Assembly: GCA_963667375.1 (NCBI GenBank)
Contig: OY763323.1
Span: 186,001-250,000 of the forward strand
Source of the DNA: G963556115 sp963667375
GTDB taxonomy: Bacteria > Planctomycetota > SZUA-567
Direction of reading: 5' to 3'
Length of the DNA: 64,000 nucleotides
Each line of letters opens with the position of its first letter. Positions within the stretch are counted from its first letter, which is position 1. This document shows, piece after piece, positions 52,516 through 60,510 of this stretch. Made by a program: the position numbers and the translations under genes. The notes under the pieces are model-generated. The model made no database searches. It was not told where the DNA came from and was given only the letters and a program-made list of their open reading frames with translations.

Positions 52516-52561
52516 TTCATTATTTTTTGTGTTGTGTTTGGAATAATTAAGGAGTACTACA

Positions 52562-53557
52562 ATGAAAAAAGTTTCACAGCTGCTGCTACCGGCACTCATA
52601 CTATGTGCCTTCCTTGCTTCCTCAGTATATGCCGCAAAAACCGATAATATCGTTATCGGCTGGAGTAACGCCGGTATGGGTGATTCCTGGAGACAGTTCC
52701 TCAACAGCAACTTCCTGGCAGAGGTTGACAAACATCCGGAAATCTCCAAGTTTTATGTGACCAATGCCGATGAAAATCCGGTAAAGCAGCTCCATGACAT
52801 CAATGATCTTATAACCAAGGGTATCGACGGGCTGATCATCTACCCGACTGTCGGCGAGACGCTGGCACCGGTTATCGAGTCCGCTTCTGAAGAAGGTATT
52901 CCGGTAGTGATCTTTGGCGGCAGTGTGCCTACCGACCAGTATACCTGTCTGGTAACCCAGGATCTCAAAGAATTCGGCAGAGCTCAGGCCGAGTGGCTCG
53001 CCAAGCAGCTTGGCGGCAAAGGTAAGATCATCATGCTCAGCGGTATCTCCGGCAACACCACTGCCGAGGAACGTCTTGCGGGAGCAAAGGAAGAATTTGC
53101 AAAGTATCCTGATATCGAGATTCTGGATCATCAGTACTGTGACTGGTCAGCCACCAAGACCAAAAATATCATGGAAGCAATGATGGCGGCATTCCCGGAG
53201 ATTGACGGTATCTGGTCTGATTCCGGTCTGATGTCGCTGCCGGCACTGCAGGCACTGAAAGAGGTAGGACGTCCGCTGGTACCTTCTACCGGTGATCAGC
53301 TCAACGGTTACGCCAAATTCCTCATTGATAACAATTTACCCGGCTTCATCTATCCCATGACCACCAGACTCTCTGCAGAATCAGTAAAGGTTCTGCTGGA
53401 TGCGATCAAAGGCAAAGATGTGCCAAAGGTGCATTATATCGATATTCAGGGCATGGGTCCTGACGACATTAAGAAATTTGTACGTCCTGAAGCTTCCGAT
53501 TGGTGGTGGATTGGCGACGACCAGATTCCTGAGAAATTCCTGCCTAAAATTGACTGA
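52562..53557 (+). CDS. Periplasmic sugar-binding protein B (operon 2, paralogue)
   Basis: 331 residues, the same length as the paralogue at 47550. Signal peptide MKKVSQLLLPALILCAFLAS with cleavage near VYAAK. Shared segments include WSNAGMGDSWRQFLNSN, INDLITKGIDGLIIYPTV, IIMLSGISGNTTAEERLAGA, IDGIWSDSGLMSLPALQALK, PLVPSTGDQLNGYAKFL and the C-terminal DWWWIGDDQIPEKFLP. AAGGAG lies seven bases upstream. The duplication suggests two related ligands, or tuning of affinity, for one ATPase. A strong terminator follows. Confidence 0.9.
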   Translation: MKKVSQLLLPALILCAFLASSVYAAKTDNIVIGWSNAGMGDSWRQFLNSNFLAEVDKHPEISKFYVTNADENPVKQLHDINDLITKGIDGLIIYPTVGETLAPVIESASEEGIPVVIFGGSVPTDQYTCLVTQDLKEFGRAQAEWLAKQLGGKGKIIMLSGISGNTTAEERLAGAKEEFAKYPDIEILDHQYCDWSATKTKNIMEAMMAAFPEIDGIWSDSGLMSLPALQALKEVGRPLVPSTGDQLNGYAKFLIDNNLPGFIYPMTTRLSAESVKVLLDAIKGKDVPKVHYIDIQGMGPDDIKKFVRPEASDWWWIGDDQIPEKFLPKID

Positions 53558-53598
53558 TACCTGATTCCGACTCAGGCTACTGCCTAAAATAAACCGAG

Positions 53599-53640
53599 CG
53601 CGCAGGTCTTTTCTCCATTCAGAACAGACCTGTGCGTTTT
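53599..53640 (+). terminator. Terminator of operon 2
   Basis: CGCGCAGGTCT (53599-53609) pairs with AGACCTGTGCG (53626-53636), one G-U pair, followed by TTTT. Confidence 0.7.
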
Positions 53641-53725
53641 CAGTAATTATTATAAAATGAATAACAAATAGCTCAAGGACGTATTGTGTGCTATACTTAA
53701 TAAATAACCACCAAGGAGGAATACT

Positions 53726-54916
53726 ATGAAGAATTCACCCATATTCACTGAAATCAGAATCGGTCAGAAGACCGCTCCGAACCGTATCGTTTATCAGGCA
53801 ACTGAGACCAACAACTGCGATGCGCAGGGACGACCTACCGAGGTAACCTATGAAACATATACCGAGAGGGCCAAAGGTCACCCCGGAATAATATTTATCG
53901 AATCCATTGATGTCTCTTTCGACTGCCAGGCGAGATCAAACCGCATGGTTCTCACTCCGGAGAACAAAGCTGCTTATAAAGCGCTGGTCAGCGCTATCCG
54001 TGAAATATCCCCCAAGACTCTGATCATGTTCCAGATAAGCCATGCCGGCCGGCTCAGTGACCCCCAGTTCCGCCCTCCGCTCTATCCTTACAGCCGCAGC
54101 GGCAGCGAAGAGGCCATGACTACTGCACAAGTAAAGAAAGCCCGCCAGGACTTTATCACCGCCTCACTTCTCGTCGATGAAATCGGCGGTGACGGCGTGG
54201 ATATAAAACAGGCACACGGCTTCCTTGCCGGTGACTTTCTGCACCCTGGCAACAACCGCCCAGACGAGTACGGCGGCAGTTTTGAAAACCGCACCCGCTT
54301 CTTTACCGAGATCTTCACCGAGGTAAAGAAAAAGTGCTCCAAAGACTTCATTATCGGCACCAGAATCTCACCCTACGAAGGCATTCCCGGAGGCTGCGGC
54401 ACTGCTTCCAGAGAGAATGTACTCGAAGATCTCAGTGAGATCAGACTCTGGGCCCGCCAGCTTGAAACAATGGGTGTCGATTTTATCAATGTCTCCGCCG
54501 GTTATGCCAATGCCAACCTCGAGATACTGATGCCGACAGCCATCTTCCCCGAAGGCGTATACCGGCATTTCAGCTGGACCAAAGCTATCAAGGAAGAGGT
54601 AGGCATACCTGTTATCGGCTCCGGCTACACCCATACTGCCAATGGCGCAAATAACCTGATCGCCAATTCCGCAGCAGAGAAGAGTCTGGTTCATTTTGCC
54701 GAGATGAACCTCAACAATAACGCGGTTGATCTGATCGGAATCGGCAGACAGGCGATTGCCGATCCCCTATTCGCCGCAAAACTCCATGACGGCGCTGCCG
54801 ACACTGTCAACTGGTGCACCACCTGCAGTGGCTGCGGAGTCCTGCTGGGAAACCAGAAGAACGTCGGCTGCAGCAAATACAACCATAAATATGCAACACT
54901 CTTCGCGGAATGCTAA
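53726..54916 (+). CDS. OYE-family NADH:flavin oxidoreductase with Fe-S motif, short form
   Basis: 396 residues. The FMN-binding TIM barrel of the Old Yellow Enzyme family: KTAPNRIVYQATETNN, FQISHAGRLSDPQF, VDIKQAHGFLAGDFLHPGNN, DEYGGSFENRTRFFTEI and VDLIGIGRQAIADPLF. The C-terminus has WCTTCSGCGVLLGNQKNVGC, spaced like the four-cysteine 4Fe-4S site of 2,4-dienoyl-CoA-reductase-type enzymes, but the protein ends soon after, so the flavodoxin-like and NAD domains of those enzymes are missing. It has AAGGAGG upstream and lies beyond the operon 2 terminator, so it is probably a separate unit. Substrate unknown. Confidence 0.85.
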   Translation: MKNSPIFTEIRIGQKTAPNRIVYQATETNNCDAQGRPTEVTYETYTERAKGHPGIIFIESIDVSFDCQARSNRMVLTPENKAAYKALVSAIREISPKTLIMFQISHAGRLSDPQFRPPLYPYSRSGSEEAMTTAQVKKARQDFITASLLVDEIGGDGVDIKQAHGFLAGDFLHPGNNRPDEYGGSFENRTRFFTEIFTEVKKKCSKDFIIGTRISPYEGIPGGCGTASRENVLEDLSEIRLWARQLETMGVDFINVSAGYANANLEILMPTAIFPEGVYRHFSWTKAIKEEVGIPVIGSGYTHTANGANNLIANSAAEKSLVHFAEMNLNNNAVDLIGIGRQAIADPLFAAKLHDGAADTVNWCTTCSGCGVLLGNQKNVGCSKYNHKYATLFAEC

Positions 54917-55033
54917 AAAAACTTGAAATCATAATAATATTTAACTACGACCGAGCGGGACTGCTTAATAACCAGCCCCGCTCAATCATACCCTACCCGC
55001 AGATCTGCCTCACCGCCAAAGAACTGCAAATAA

Positions 55034-55078
55034 AACCGGTGGCTGCGACTTGCCGTCCAGCCACCGGTTCTAATTTTT
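55034..55078. terminator. Bidirectional terminator
   Basis: AACCGGTGGCTG (55034-55045) pairs perfectly with CAGCCACCGGTT (55058-55069). The plus side is followed by CTAATTTTT and the minus side by TTATTT, between the convergent OYE-type and UlaG-like genes. Confidence 0.8.
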
Positions 55079-55087
55079 ACAAGCGGT

Positions 55088-55948
55088 TCAGTCTATACGA
55101 TATACCATTCCACAATCAGGGATTATAACCTCAAGCTCATCACCCCAGCGGCGGGTATCAAAAGCCTGTTTGACCTCCTGCATATCAGCGGTATTGAATT
55201 CGAACATTCCGAAGTGCTGACAGATAAGGATCTTTATTCCAGAGTCCAGACAGAGCTGTACCGCCTCATCGAAGGTCATATTACCGGGAACCCCCCGGCT
55301 GCGCCGGTACTCATCGCGTCCGTTGATCGGCAGCAGAGCGATATCAATCTTCTGCGCCCGCAGCAGCTCGACCTGACCCGGATACGGAATACAGTCACCG
55401 CTGTGATAAATGGTTTTACCGTTGAGACGCAGAATATATCCCAGATAATGATGATTCCCCAAATTGTCAGTCTTCAACTCTTCATGACAAGCCGGTATCG
55501 CCGATACCGTGCCGCCAGCAGACAGCGTATAACTTTCTCCGGCATTTAGCGGTACTATCTGCCCGGCCAGTGCTCCTGCCTGCAGTACACTGGCATATTC
55601 CGCTCTGGGAGCAAGAATTCTGGCCTGCAGATTATTACGCAGCAGCAGCGGTACACTCCCGTAATCCAGATGATCCGAATGCCGGTGTGTACAGAGCAGA
55701 TAATCCAGATTACGGACATCCCCGGCTTTCACCGGAGCCGCCATCATCCGGCGATGCGCAAATTCCTTACCGGCATATTTTTCAGCGAGAAAATCAGAGA
55801 GATACGGATCTAACATTATGCGGCTGCCCCCGGCAAAGATATCAAAACCTGCCTGTCCCAGCCAGCGGAGCATAATTCTGCCCCTCGCGGAGTCATAATC
55901 ATCGGCACTCAGACTTGCTACCGGGATCGCCCGCACTTCAACCTTCAT
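55088..55948 (-). CDS. UlaG-like metallo-beta-lactamase-fold hydrolase
   Basis: 286 residues from the ATG at 55948 (AAAGGGG upstream). The metal-binding motif reads LLCTHRHSDHLDYGSVPLLL; further metal positions lie in AIPACHEELK, IYHSGDCIPYPG and LICQHFGMFEF. Sequence and length resemble L-ascorbate-6-phosphate lactonase (UlaG) and relatives. A lactone or phosphodiester hydrolase is expected. It is last in a leftward operon of AroE-like, cupin phosphoglucose isomerase and 2-hydroxyacid dehydrogenase genes, so opening of a sugar lactone is plausible. Confidence 0.8.
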   Translation of the reverse strand: MKVEVRAIPVASLSADDYDSARGRIMLRWLGQAGFDIFAGGSRIMLDPYLSDFLAEKYAGKEFAHRRMMAAPVKAGDVRNLDYLLCTHRHSDHLDYGSVPLLLRNNLQARILAPRAEYASVLQAGALAGQIVPLNAGESYTLSAGGTVSAIPACHEELKTDNLGNHHYLGYILRLNGKTIYHSGDCIPYPGQVELLRAQKIDIALLPINGRDEYRRSRGVPGNMTFDEAVQLCLDSGIKILICQHFGMFEFNTADMQEVKQAFDTRRWGDELEVIIPDCGMVYRID

Positions 55949-55959
55949 GGAATCCCCTT

Positions 55960-56889
55960 TCAGCAGCATCTGAGAACATCAAGAATGTTATCAACCGCAG
56001 CGACAGTGGCCCGGTCTACACTCTCACTGGTAAAACCGCCGATATGTGATGAAAGTATTACCCGCTCATGCTGCAGCAGCGGGGTCAGCTCCGGCGGCTC
56101 GGACGCGAATGCATCTACCGCATACCCGGCGACCCTGCCGCTGTTGAGCGCCTCAAGCATCGCCTCCTGCGCCACCAGCGCTTCGCGGGCGGTATTGATT
56201 ATCACCGCACCCTCTTTTACCAGCTGCAGTGACTCACGGTTGAGCAGCGGTTCCGCACCGGCAGGACAGTGCAGACTGATAATATCACTCTGCTTCAGAA
56301 CCTCCTCGAGCTCCATATATTTGAGTATACCTGAACTTTCAAGCTCAGGATTAGGGAAAAGATCATAGGCTATTATCTGCATATCCATACCTTTGGCCAT
56401 CTTGGCGACATACTGTCCTATCTGCCCGGTACCGATAAGTCCCAGTGTCTTGCCGAAGACCTCATGCCCCTTGATCCGCGCCCACTCCCCGTGTTTTACC
56501 GAATTATGTGTCGGTATAATCGCACGATATAGAGAGAAAATGGCGCTGATTGTCAGTTCCGCCACTCCCCGTGAGTTGGCACCACGCGCTACTTTGAGCG
56601 CAATATGATGCCTGGCTGCCGCCTCAGGATCAACATTATCAATACCCACACCGTTTCTGCTGATCACCTTGAGTTTGTCACAGGAGTCCAGCACCTTCGC
56701 CGTTACCTTCTCCACTCCTGCCAGATAACCGATGCATTCCGGAAGGCTTGTAATCAGTTCCTCTTCAGAAGGCTGCTTACCCGGATACGGCATAAGCAGC
56801 TCAAATCCGGCATCCTGCAGCGTATGCAGATACGGATGACCATTCTTCGAGAGTGAGCGCGGCGTAATAAGAATCTTACCTTTATTCAT
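55960..56889 (-). CDS. D-isomer-specific 2-hydroxyacid dehydrogenase (SerA-like), second
   Basis: 309 residues. NAD motif LGLIGTGQIGQYVAKMAKG; substrate loop VISRNGVGIDNVDPEAA; catalytic residues in INTAREALVAQEAML (the usual Arg of TARG is kept as TAR), AVDAFASEPPEL (Glu) and VILSSHIGGFTSES (His). Length matches the short D-3-phosphoglycerate-dehydrogenase-like group lacking an ACT domain. It begins 50 bases after the cupin phosphoglucose isomerase gene and ends 12 bases before the UlaG-like start. The likely role is interconversion of a 2-keto and a 2-hydroxy acid from the same sugar-acid pathway. Confidence 0.87.
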   Translation of the reverse strand: MNKGKILITPRSLSKNGHPYLHTLQDAGFELLMPYPGKQPSEEELITSLPECIGYLAGVEKVTAKVLDSCDKLKVISRNGVGIDNVDPEAAARHHIALKVARGANSRGVAELTISAIFSLYRAIIPTHNSVKHGEWARIKGHEVFGKTLGLIGTGQIGQYVAKMAKGMDMQIIAYDLFPNPELESSGILKYMELEEVLKQSDIISLHCPAGAEPLLNRESLQLVKEGAVIINTAREALVAQEAMLEALNSGRVAGYAVDAFASEPPELTPLLQHERVILSSHIGGFTSESVDRATVAAVDNILDVLRCC

Positions 56890-56939
56890 TGTATTTCCTC
56901 AAAATAATTTTCCTGTAAACTGCCAGTGGCGGTTCACTG

Positions 56940-57524
56940 CTACTTCCAGTTAGGATTATCCACCACCTTATAGCCCGCACCGTCCTGCAGTACCAGCTTT
57001 CTGAAGCCCTTCTCCTTGATCGTCCCGTAATCATGTCCGGCATCACCACGGAAGACATAGAAGGTAATCAGAGTCTCGGTAGCTGAAAGATTTATACTGC
57101 GGTGTGCATAACGCCCAGGTACGTAAACAGCCTGTCCCGGACGCATTTCCTTATACATAACATCACCCTCCGGACTCTCCATCAGCATCATGCCGTACCC
57201 GGCCTGACAGTAATAGATCTCGGCGGTATCAAGAATAGTGTGAAAATGCCCGTTGGTCATATGGAACTCGCCGTTTACCGCACCGGGGTAGAGAATACTG
57301 GTACCGAAGGCCAGATCAGATTCCTTCTCCGGCACACCCATATCATAAAAACGGTAGATCAGACCATTACCCTCATTCTCGAGCTGCTGGCGTGCCGCCT
57401 CATCGTAATACATATTCTTCATATCAGAATAATGCCGCTCCAGCGCCTGCTTCTCCTTGCAGTCTGCAAGTCCGGTAACCGGATCAAAACCTACCGGTCG
57501 CTCCACGTAAAATTGCATTGACAT
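56940..57524 (-). CDS. Cupin-type phosphoglucose isomerase (archaeal-type GPI family)
   Basis: 194 residues in one cupin fold. The GPI-family signature is clear: ILYPGAVNGEFHMTNGHFHT, TAEIYYCQAGYGMMLM, RPGQAVYVPGRYAHRSINL and FYVFRGDAGHDYGTIKEKGF. Metal ligands would be the histidines of GHFH, the Glu of AEIYYC and the His of AHRSIN. Members convert glucose 6-phosphate and fructose 6-phosphate; the bacterial examples are few and often lie in sugar operons, where they may act on other aldose phosphates. It lies between an AroE-like gene and a 2-hydroxyacid dehydrogenase gene. Confidence 0.85.
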   Translation of the reverse strand: MSMQFYVERPVGFDPVTGLADCKEKQALERHYSDMKNMYYDEAARQQLENEGNGLIYRFYDMGVPEKESDLAFGTSILYPGAVNGEFHMTNGHFHTILDTAEIYYCQAGYGMMLMESPEGDVMYKEMRPGQAVYVPGRYAHRSINLSATETLITFYVFRGDAGHDYGTIKEKGFRKLVLQDGAGYKVVDNPNWK

Positions 57525-57578
57525 CTTTACTCCTTCGTATTATAAAATTCAAAAATATATTATGATTCAGTAACAGCA

Positions 57579-58529
57579 CTAACTGCGGGTAGAAGCGGCG
57601 AGCTCAGACAGCTTGTCAAATTCCGGACCGCTAGTAGGAATATCAATATGAAATACCTCGGCAATCACCCGGGTCCAGCCATGAATAAAGTAGACCCAGC
57701 CGTCTTCGATATGCAGCCCTTTAGCCTGCTGCTGTGCTCTGGCCTGATCAAGAAATACCAGATCCCCACGGTAGTTGAAGTCCCAGACAATCGCATTCTC
57801 AGGAAACTCTACTGCGGAAGTCAGCGGTGAACCCGGGCGGTCCTTACCCAGACCGGTTGCATTCACGACAACCGAACCCTTTTTCAACCTGGCCACAACG
57901 GCGTCATTATCCTCCGGACTTGGAGCCAGAACATATTCAAACGCGATATCGCTACCGAGTTTCTTATGTATCTGCTGCATCTCATCCAGACGGGGTTTAC
58001 TGCGGTTACTGATAATTACTCTGGCAGGGACAATACCGCCGGATTTTTTCTTATTGATAAGGAACAGGGTCAGCGCCAGAGAAGAACCGCCGGCACCGAG
58101 AATATGCAGATCCGCACCGCTGGTTGTCCAGTACTCATCCTCAACGATAGCCTCCAGGGAGAGACCGCTGGTAATCGGGTCCTTTGCATGTGCCCAGAGT
58201 TTATCCCCGCGTTTTGAGATAGAGCTGGCTTCCTCCAGCAGGCGGGCATATTCACCCATCTCCTCGAATTCATCCTTACAGGCCTTGAGCAGATCAAGCT
58301 TATGGGTAGTTACCAGAGCCCCCAGAGAGAGCGGATCCTTCTTAATAAATTTAACCGCTTCCAGATAAAGCTCTGGAGATGAATGCGGCTCAAAATCAAA
58401 ACCCTTGATAACAGCATTGAGCTTCAGATGTTCCGCCCATTTCGGGAAGACCTTCATAATTGAGGACTTACCGGTTGTCACCCCGATAAAATACATTGTC
58501 CGTTCTTTTGCAGCAGTATAGTCATTCAT
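57579..58529 (-). CDS. Shikimate-dehydrogenase-family (AroE-like) oxidoreductase
   Basis: 316 residues from the ATG at 58529 (AAGGAG nine bases upstream). The N-terminal substrate domain shows IGVTTGKSSIMKVFPKWAEH, the AroE S-x-S region, and GALVTTHKLDLLKAC with the catalytic-type Lys. The Rossmann domain has LHILGAGGSSLALTLFL followed by VIISNRSKPRLDEM, as in AroE and quinate dehydrogenases; the NR-S residues suggest NADP preference. It is divergent from a KDPG aldolase gene and heads an operon of sugar enzymes, so it probably oxidises a polyol or cyclic sugar acid rather than serving aromatic synthesis. Confidence 0.82.
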   Translation of the reverse strand: MNDYTAAKERTMYFIGVTTGKSSIMKVFPKWAEHLKLNAVIKGFDFEPHSSPELYLEAVKFIKKDPLSLGALVTTHKLDLLKACKDEFEEMGEYARLLEEASSISKRGDKLWAHAKDPITSGLSLEAIVEDEYWTTSGADLHILGAGGSSLALTLFLINKKKSGGIVPARVIISNRSKPRLDEMQQIHKKLGSDIAFEYVLAPSPEDNDAVVARLKKGSVVVNATGLGKDRPGSPLTSAVEFPENAIVWDFNYRGDLVFLDQARAQQQAKGLHIEDGWVYFIHGWTRVIAEVFHIDIPTSGPEFDKLSELAASTRS

Positions 58530-58571
58530 ATAATACATCTCCTTTATTGTTGTTTGTTATTTTATATTAGC

Positions 58572-58600
58572 AATTTATAACACTAAACAACAATAGTCAA
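58572..58600 (-). promoter_or_regulatory. Leftward promoter of the AroE-like operon
   Basis: On the minus strand TTGACT (58600-58595) and TAAATT (58577-58572) are 17 bases apart, about 40 bases before the start. Confidence 0.55.
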
Positions 58601-58620
58601 GAAATTTTTCAATAAAAAAT

Positions 58621-58648
58621 TTGACTTAACGAAAATAAATGATAATAT
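58621..58648 (+). promoter_or_regulatory. Rightward promoter of the KDPG aldolase operon
   Basis: TTGACT (58621-58626) and TAATAT (58643-58648) are 16 bases apart, giving a leader of about 140 bases. Confidence 0.5.
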
Positions 58649-58777
58649 ACATAGGTACAGCAGAAAGCGCAAAACCCGATAATACCCTGAATATAACAGT
58701 AAATAGCATAATGCTAACTAAAATTAAAGCGCAAAACACTCACAATAATCATTTATTTTTATTTATTATCATTTATT
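58633..58777. promoter_or_regulatory. Repeated operator candidates between the divergent sugar-acid operons
   Basis: The motif TATTATCATTTATT occurs on the plus strand at 58764-58777, inverted at 58634-58647 (over the rightward -10 box), and as a near copy at 58744-58757. AAAGCGCAAAAC is also repeated near 58664 and 58728. These are candidate sites for the DeoR regulator encoded at 63352. Confidence 0.45.
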
Positions 58778-58797
58778 ATTAACTACAGGAAAGAACG

Positions 58798-59427
58798 ATG
58801 CTTGAACAAATTAAAAATGAAAAAATCGTCCCGGTCGTAAAAATTGACAGTGCCGAAGCCGCGCTGCCCCTGGCAGAAGCGCTGCTGAAGGGAGGAATCA
58901 GAGTCATGGAGATTACCTACCGCACTCAGGCGGCTGAAGGCGCCATCAAGGCAATTTCCAGAGAGTTCCCGGAGATAATCCTCGGAGCCGGTACTATTCT
59001 CACCCTGGACCAGCTTGAGAGCGCGGCCGCAGCCGGTGCCGCCTTTACCGTCTCCCCTGGCTTCAACCCCAAGACCGTGGAAGCCGCCCTCTCCAAGGGT
59101 ATCACCATCATTCCCGGGGTGACCTCACCGTCACTGGTCGAGCAGGCCATGAACTACGGATTGACAACGCTGAAGTTCTTCCCTGCCTCACTCGCCGGAG
59201 GCATTCCGATGCTCAAGACCTTCAATACCGTATATCCAATGGTAAACTTTATGCCTACAGGTGGACTGAATAATGACAACTTTCTCGACTATCTCAGCCT
59301 CTCAAACGTTCTGGCAATCGGCGGCAGCTGGATGGTAAAGCCCTCACTCATCGATGAGAAGAACTTTGAAGAAATCACCCGCCTCTCCCAGGCGGCCAGA
59401 GATAAAGTAACCGCCAGCAAGCTCTAA
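58798..59427 (+). CDS. KDPG/KHG aldolase family protein (Eda-like)
   Basis: 209 residues, normal for the family. VPVVKIDSAEAALPLAEALL, the catalytic Glu region GGIRVMEITYRT, LGAGTILTLDQLE, FTVSPGFNPKTVEAA and the Schiff-base lysine in TTLKFFPASLAGG are all present, followed by FMPTGGLNNDNF. The enzyme splits a 2-keto-3-deoxy sugar acid phosphate to pyruvate and an aldehyde. First gene of a rightward operon with two dehydrogenases and a sugar kinase, which together give the steps of an Entner-Doudoroff-like route: oxidise, phosphorylate, cleave. The actual sugar acid is unknown. Confidence 0.9.
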   Translation: MLEQIKNEKIVPVVKIDSAEAALPLAEALLKGGIRVMEITYRTQAAEGAIKAISREFPEIILGAGTILTLDQLESAAAAGAAFTVSPGFNPKTVEAALSKGITIIPGVTSPSLVEQAMNYGLTTLKFFPASLAGGIPMLKTFNTVYPMVNFMPTGGLNNDNFLDYLSLSNVLAIGGSWMVKPSLIDEKNFEEITRLSQAARDKVTASKL

Positions 59428-59485
59428 CTTTTAAGCTACTCACTACAAGAACCTACAACAAACGTATTAAATAAAGGAAAACAGC

Positions 59486-60505
59486 ATGCACGAAAAAGTA
59501 AATATCTGTGTCATCGGCAGCGGTCGTGCCGGTATGATCCATGCCCGCAACTTCGCCCGCTCCATCAGCGACGGCCAGCTGGTGGCGATGGTTGATCCGG
59601 TGGCAGAAGCAGCGAAAAACGCCTGCTCAGAACTGGGAATCAGCAAATACTATCTGGATTATAAAGAGGCTCTCGCCGACGACAGTATTGACGGCATTGT
59701 CGTCGTTACCCCTACCGTCTACCACCGGGAGATTGTCGAAGCTGCAGCCAGAGCCGGCAAGCACATCCTCTGCGAAAAACCGATGGCTATGGACGAACCG
59801 GAATGCCAACAGATGATCAATACCGTTGAAGAGTGCGGGGTCAAGATGCAGCTTGCCTTCATGCGCCGCTTTGATGAAAGCTTCGAACACGCCAAAGAAC
59901 GTATTGACGGCGGAGAGATCGGTGAGGTCGTAGCCGTGAAATCCGTAACCCATGGCCCAAGCATCCCCAAGGAATGGATGTATGACATCAAGAAGAGCAA
60001 CGGTCCGCTGGCAGAGGTAAGCAGCCATGATATCGATGCGCTGCACTGGTTCTCCGGCAGCTATATCAAAGAGGTCTATGCCATCGCCGGAAACTACCGC
60101 TGTCCGGATGCTAAGGAAAAATACCCGGACTTTTATGACAATGTGCTCATGAACTGCCGCTTCAAATCTGGTGCTCAGGGGCTGGTGGACGGAGCGCAGG
60201 GCGTGCTCTACGGCTATGATTCCCGGGTTGAGATACTCGGTACCAAAGGCATAATTCATGTCGGCAAGAATAATAACTACAATGTTCTCTGCTGCAGCAC
60301 CGAAGGTATCCGCACCCCGTTTGTCAAGAGCTGGCAGAATCTCTTTATCGATGCCTACAAGCGGGAGGATCAGCACTTTGTAGACTGTATCCGCAATGAT
60401 CAGACACCACGTGTTACCGGCCGTGACGGTCTTGAATGTGTCAAGGTGGTAAATGCCGGCAACAAATCCATTATTCAGAAGAAACCAGTAATTATAGAGG
60501 AGTAA
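59486..60505 (+). CDS. Gfo/Idh/MocA-family oxidoreductase (sugar-acid operon)
   Basis: 339 residues. NAD-binding motif ICVIGSGRAGMIHARNFAR, EKP motif GKHILCEKPMAMD, and the substrate-domain Asp-His pair in LAEVSSHDIDALHWFSG. Length and layout match myo-inositol 2-dehydrogenase-type enzymes. AAAGGA precedes the start. It lies between the KDPG aldolase and a zinc dehydrogenase, so it probably performs the first oxidation in that pathway. Confidence 0.9.
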   Translation: MHEKVNICVIGSGRAGMIHARNFARSISDGQLVAMVDPVAEAAKNACSELGISKYYLDYKEALADDSIDGIVVVTPTVYHREIVEAAARAGKHILCEKPMAMDEPECQQMINTVEECGVKMQLAFMRRFDESFEHAKERIDGGEIGEVVAVKSVTHGPSIPKEWMYDIKKSNGPLAEVSSHDIDALHWFSGSYIKEVYAIAGNYRCPDAKEKYPDFYDNVLMNCRFKSGAQGLVDGAQGVLYGYDSRVEILGTKGIIHVGKNNNYNVLCCSTEGIRTPFVKSWQNLFIDAYKREDQHFVDCIRNDQTPRVTGRDGLECVKVVNAGNKSIIQKKPVIIEE

Positions 60506-60510
60506 ACCAG

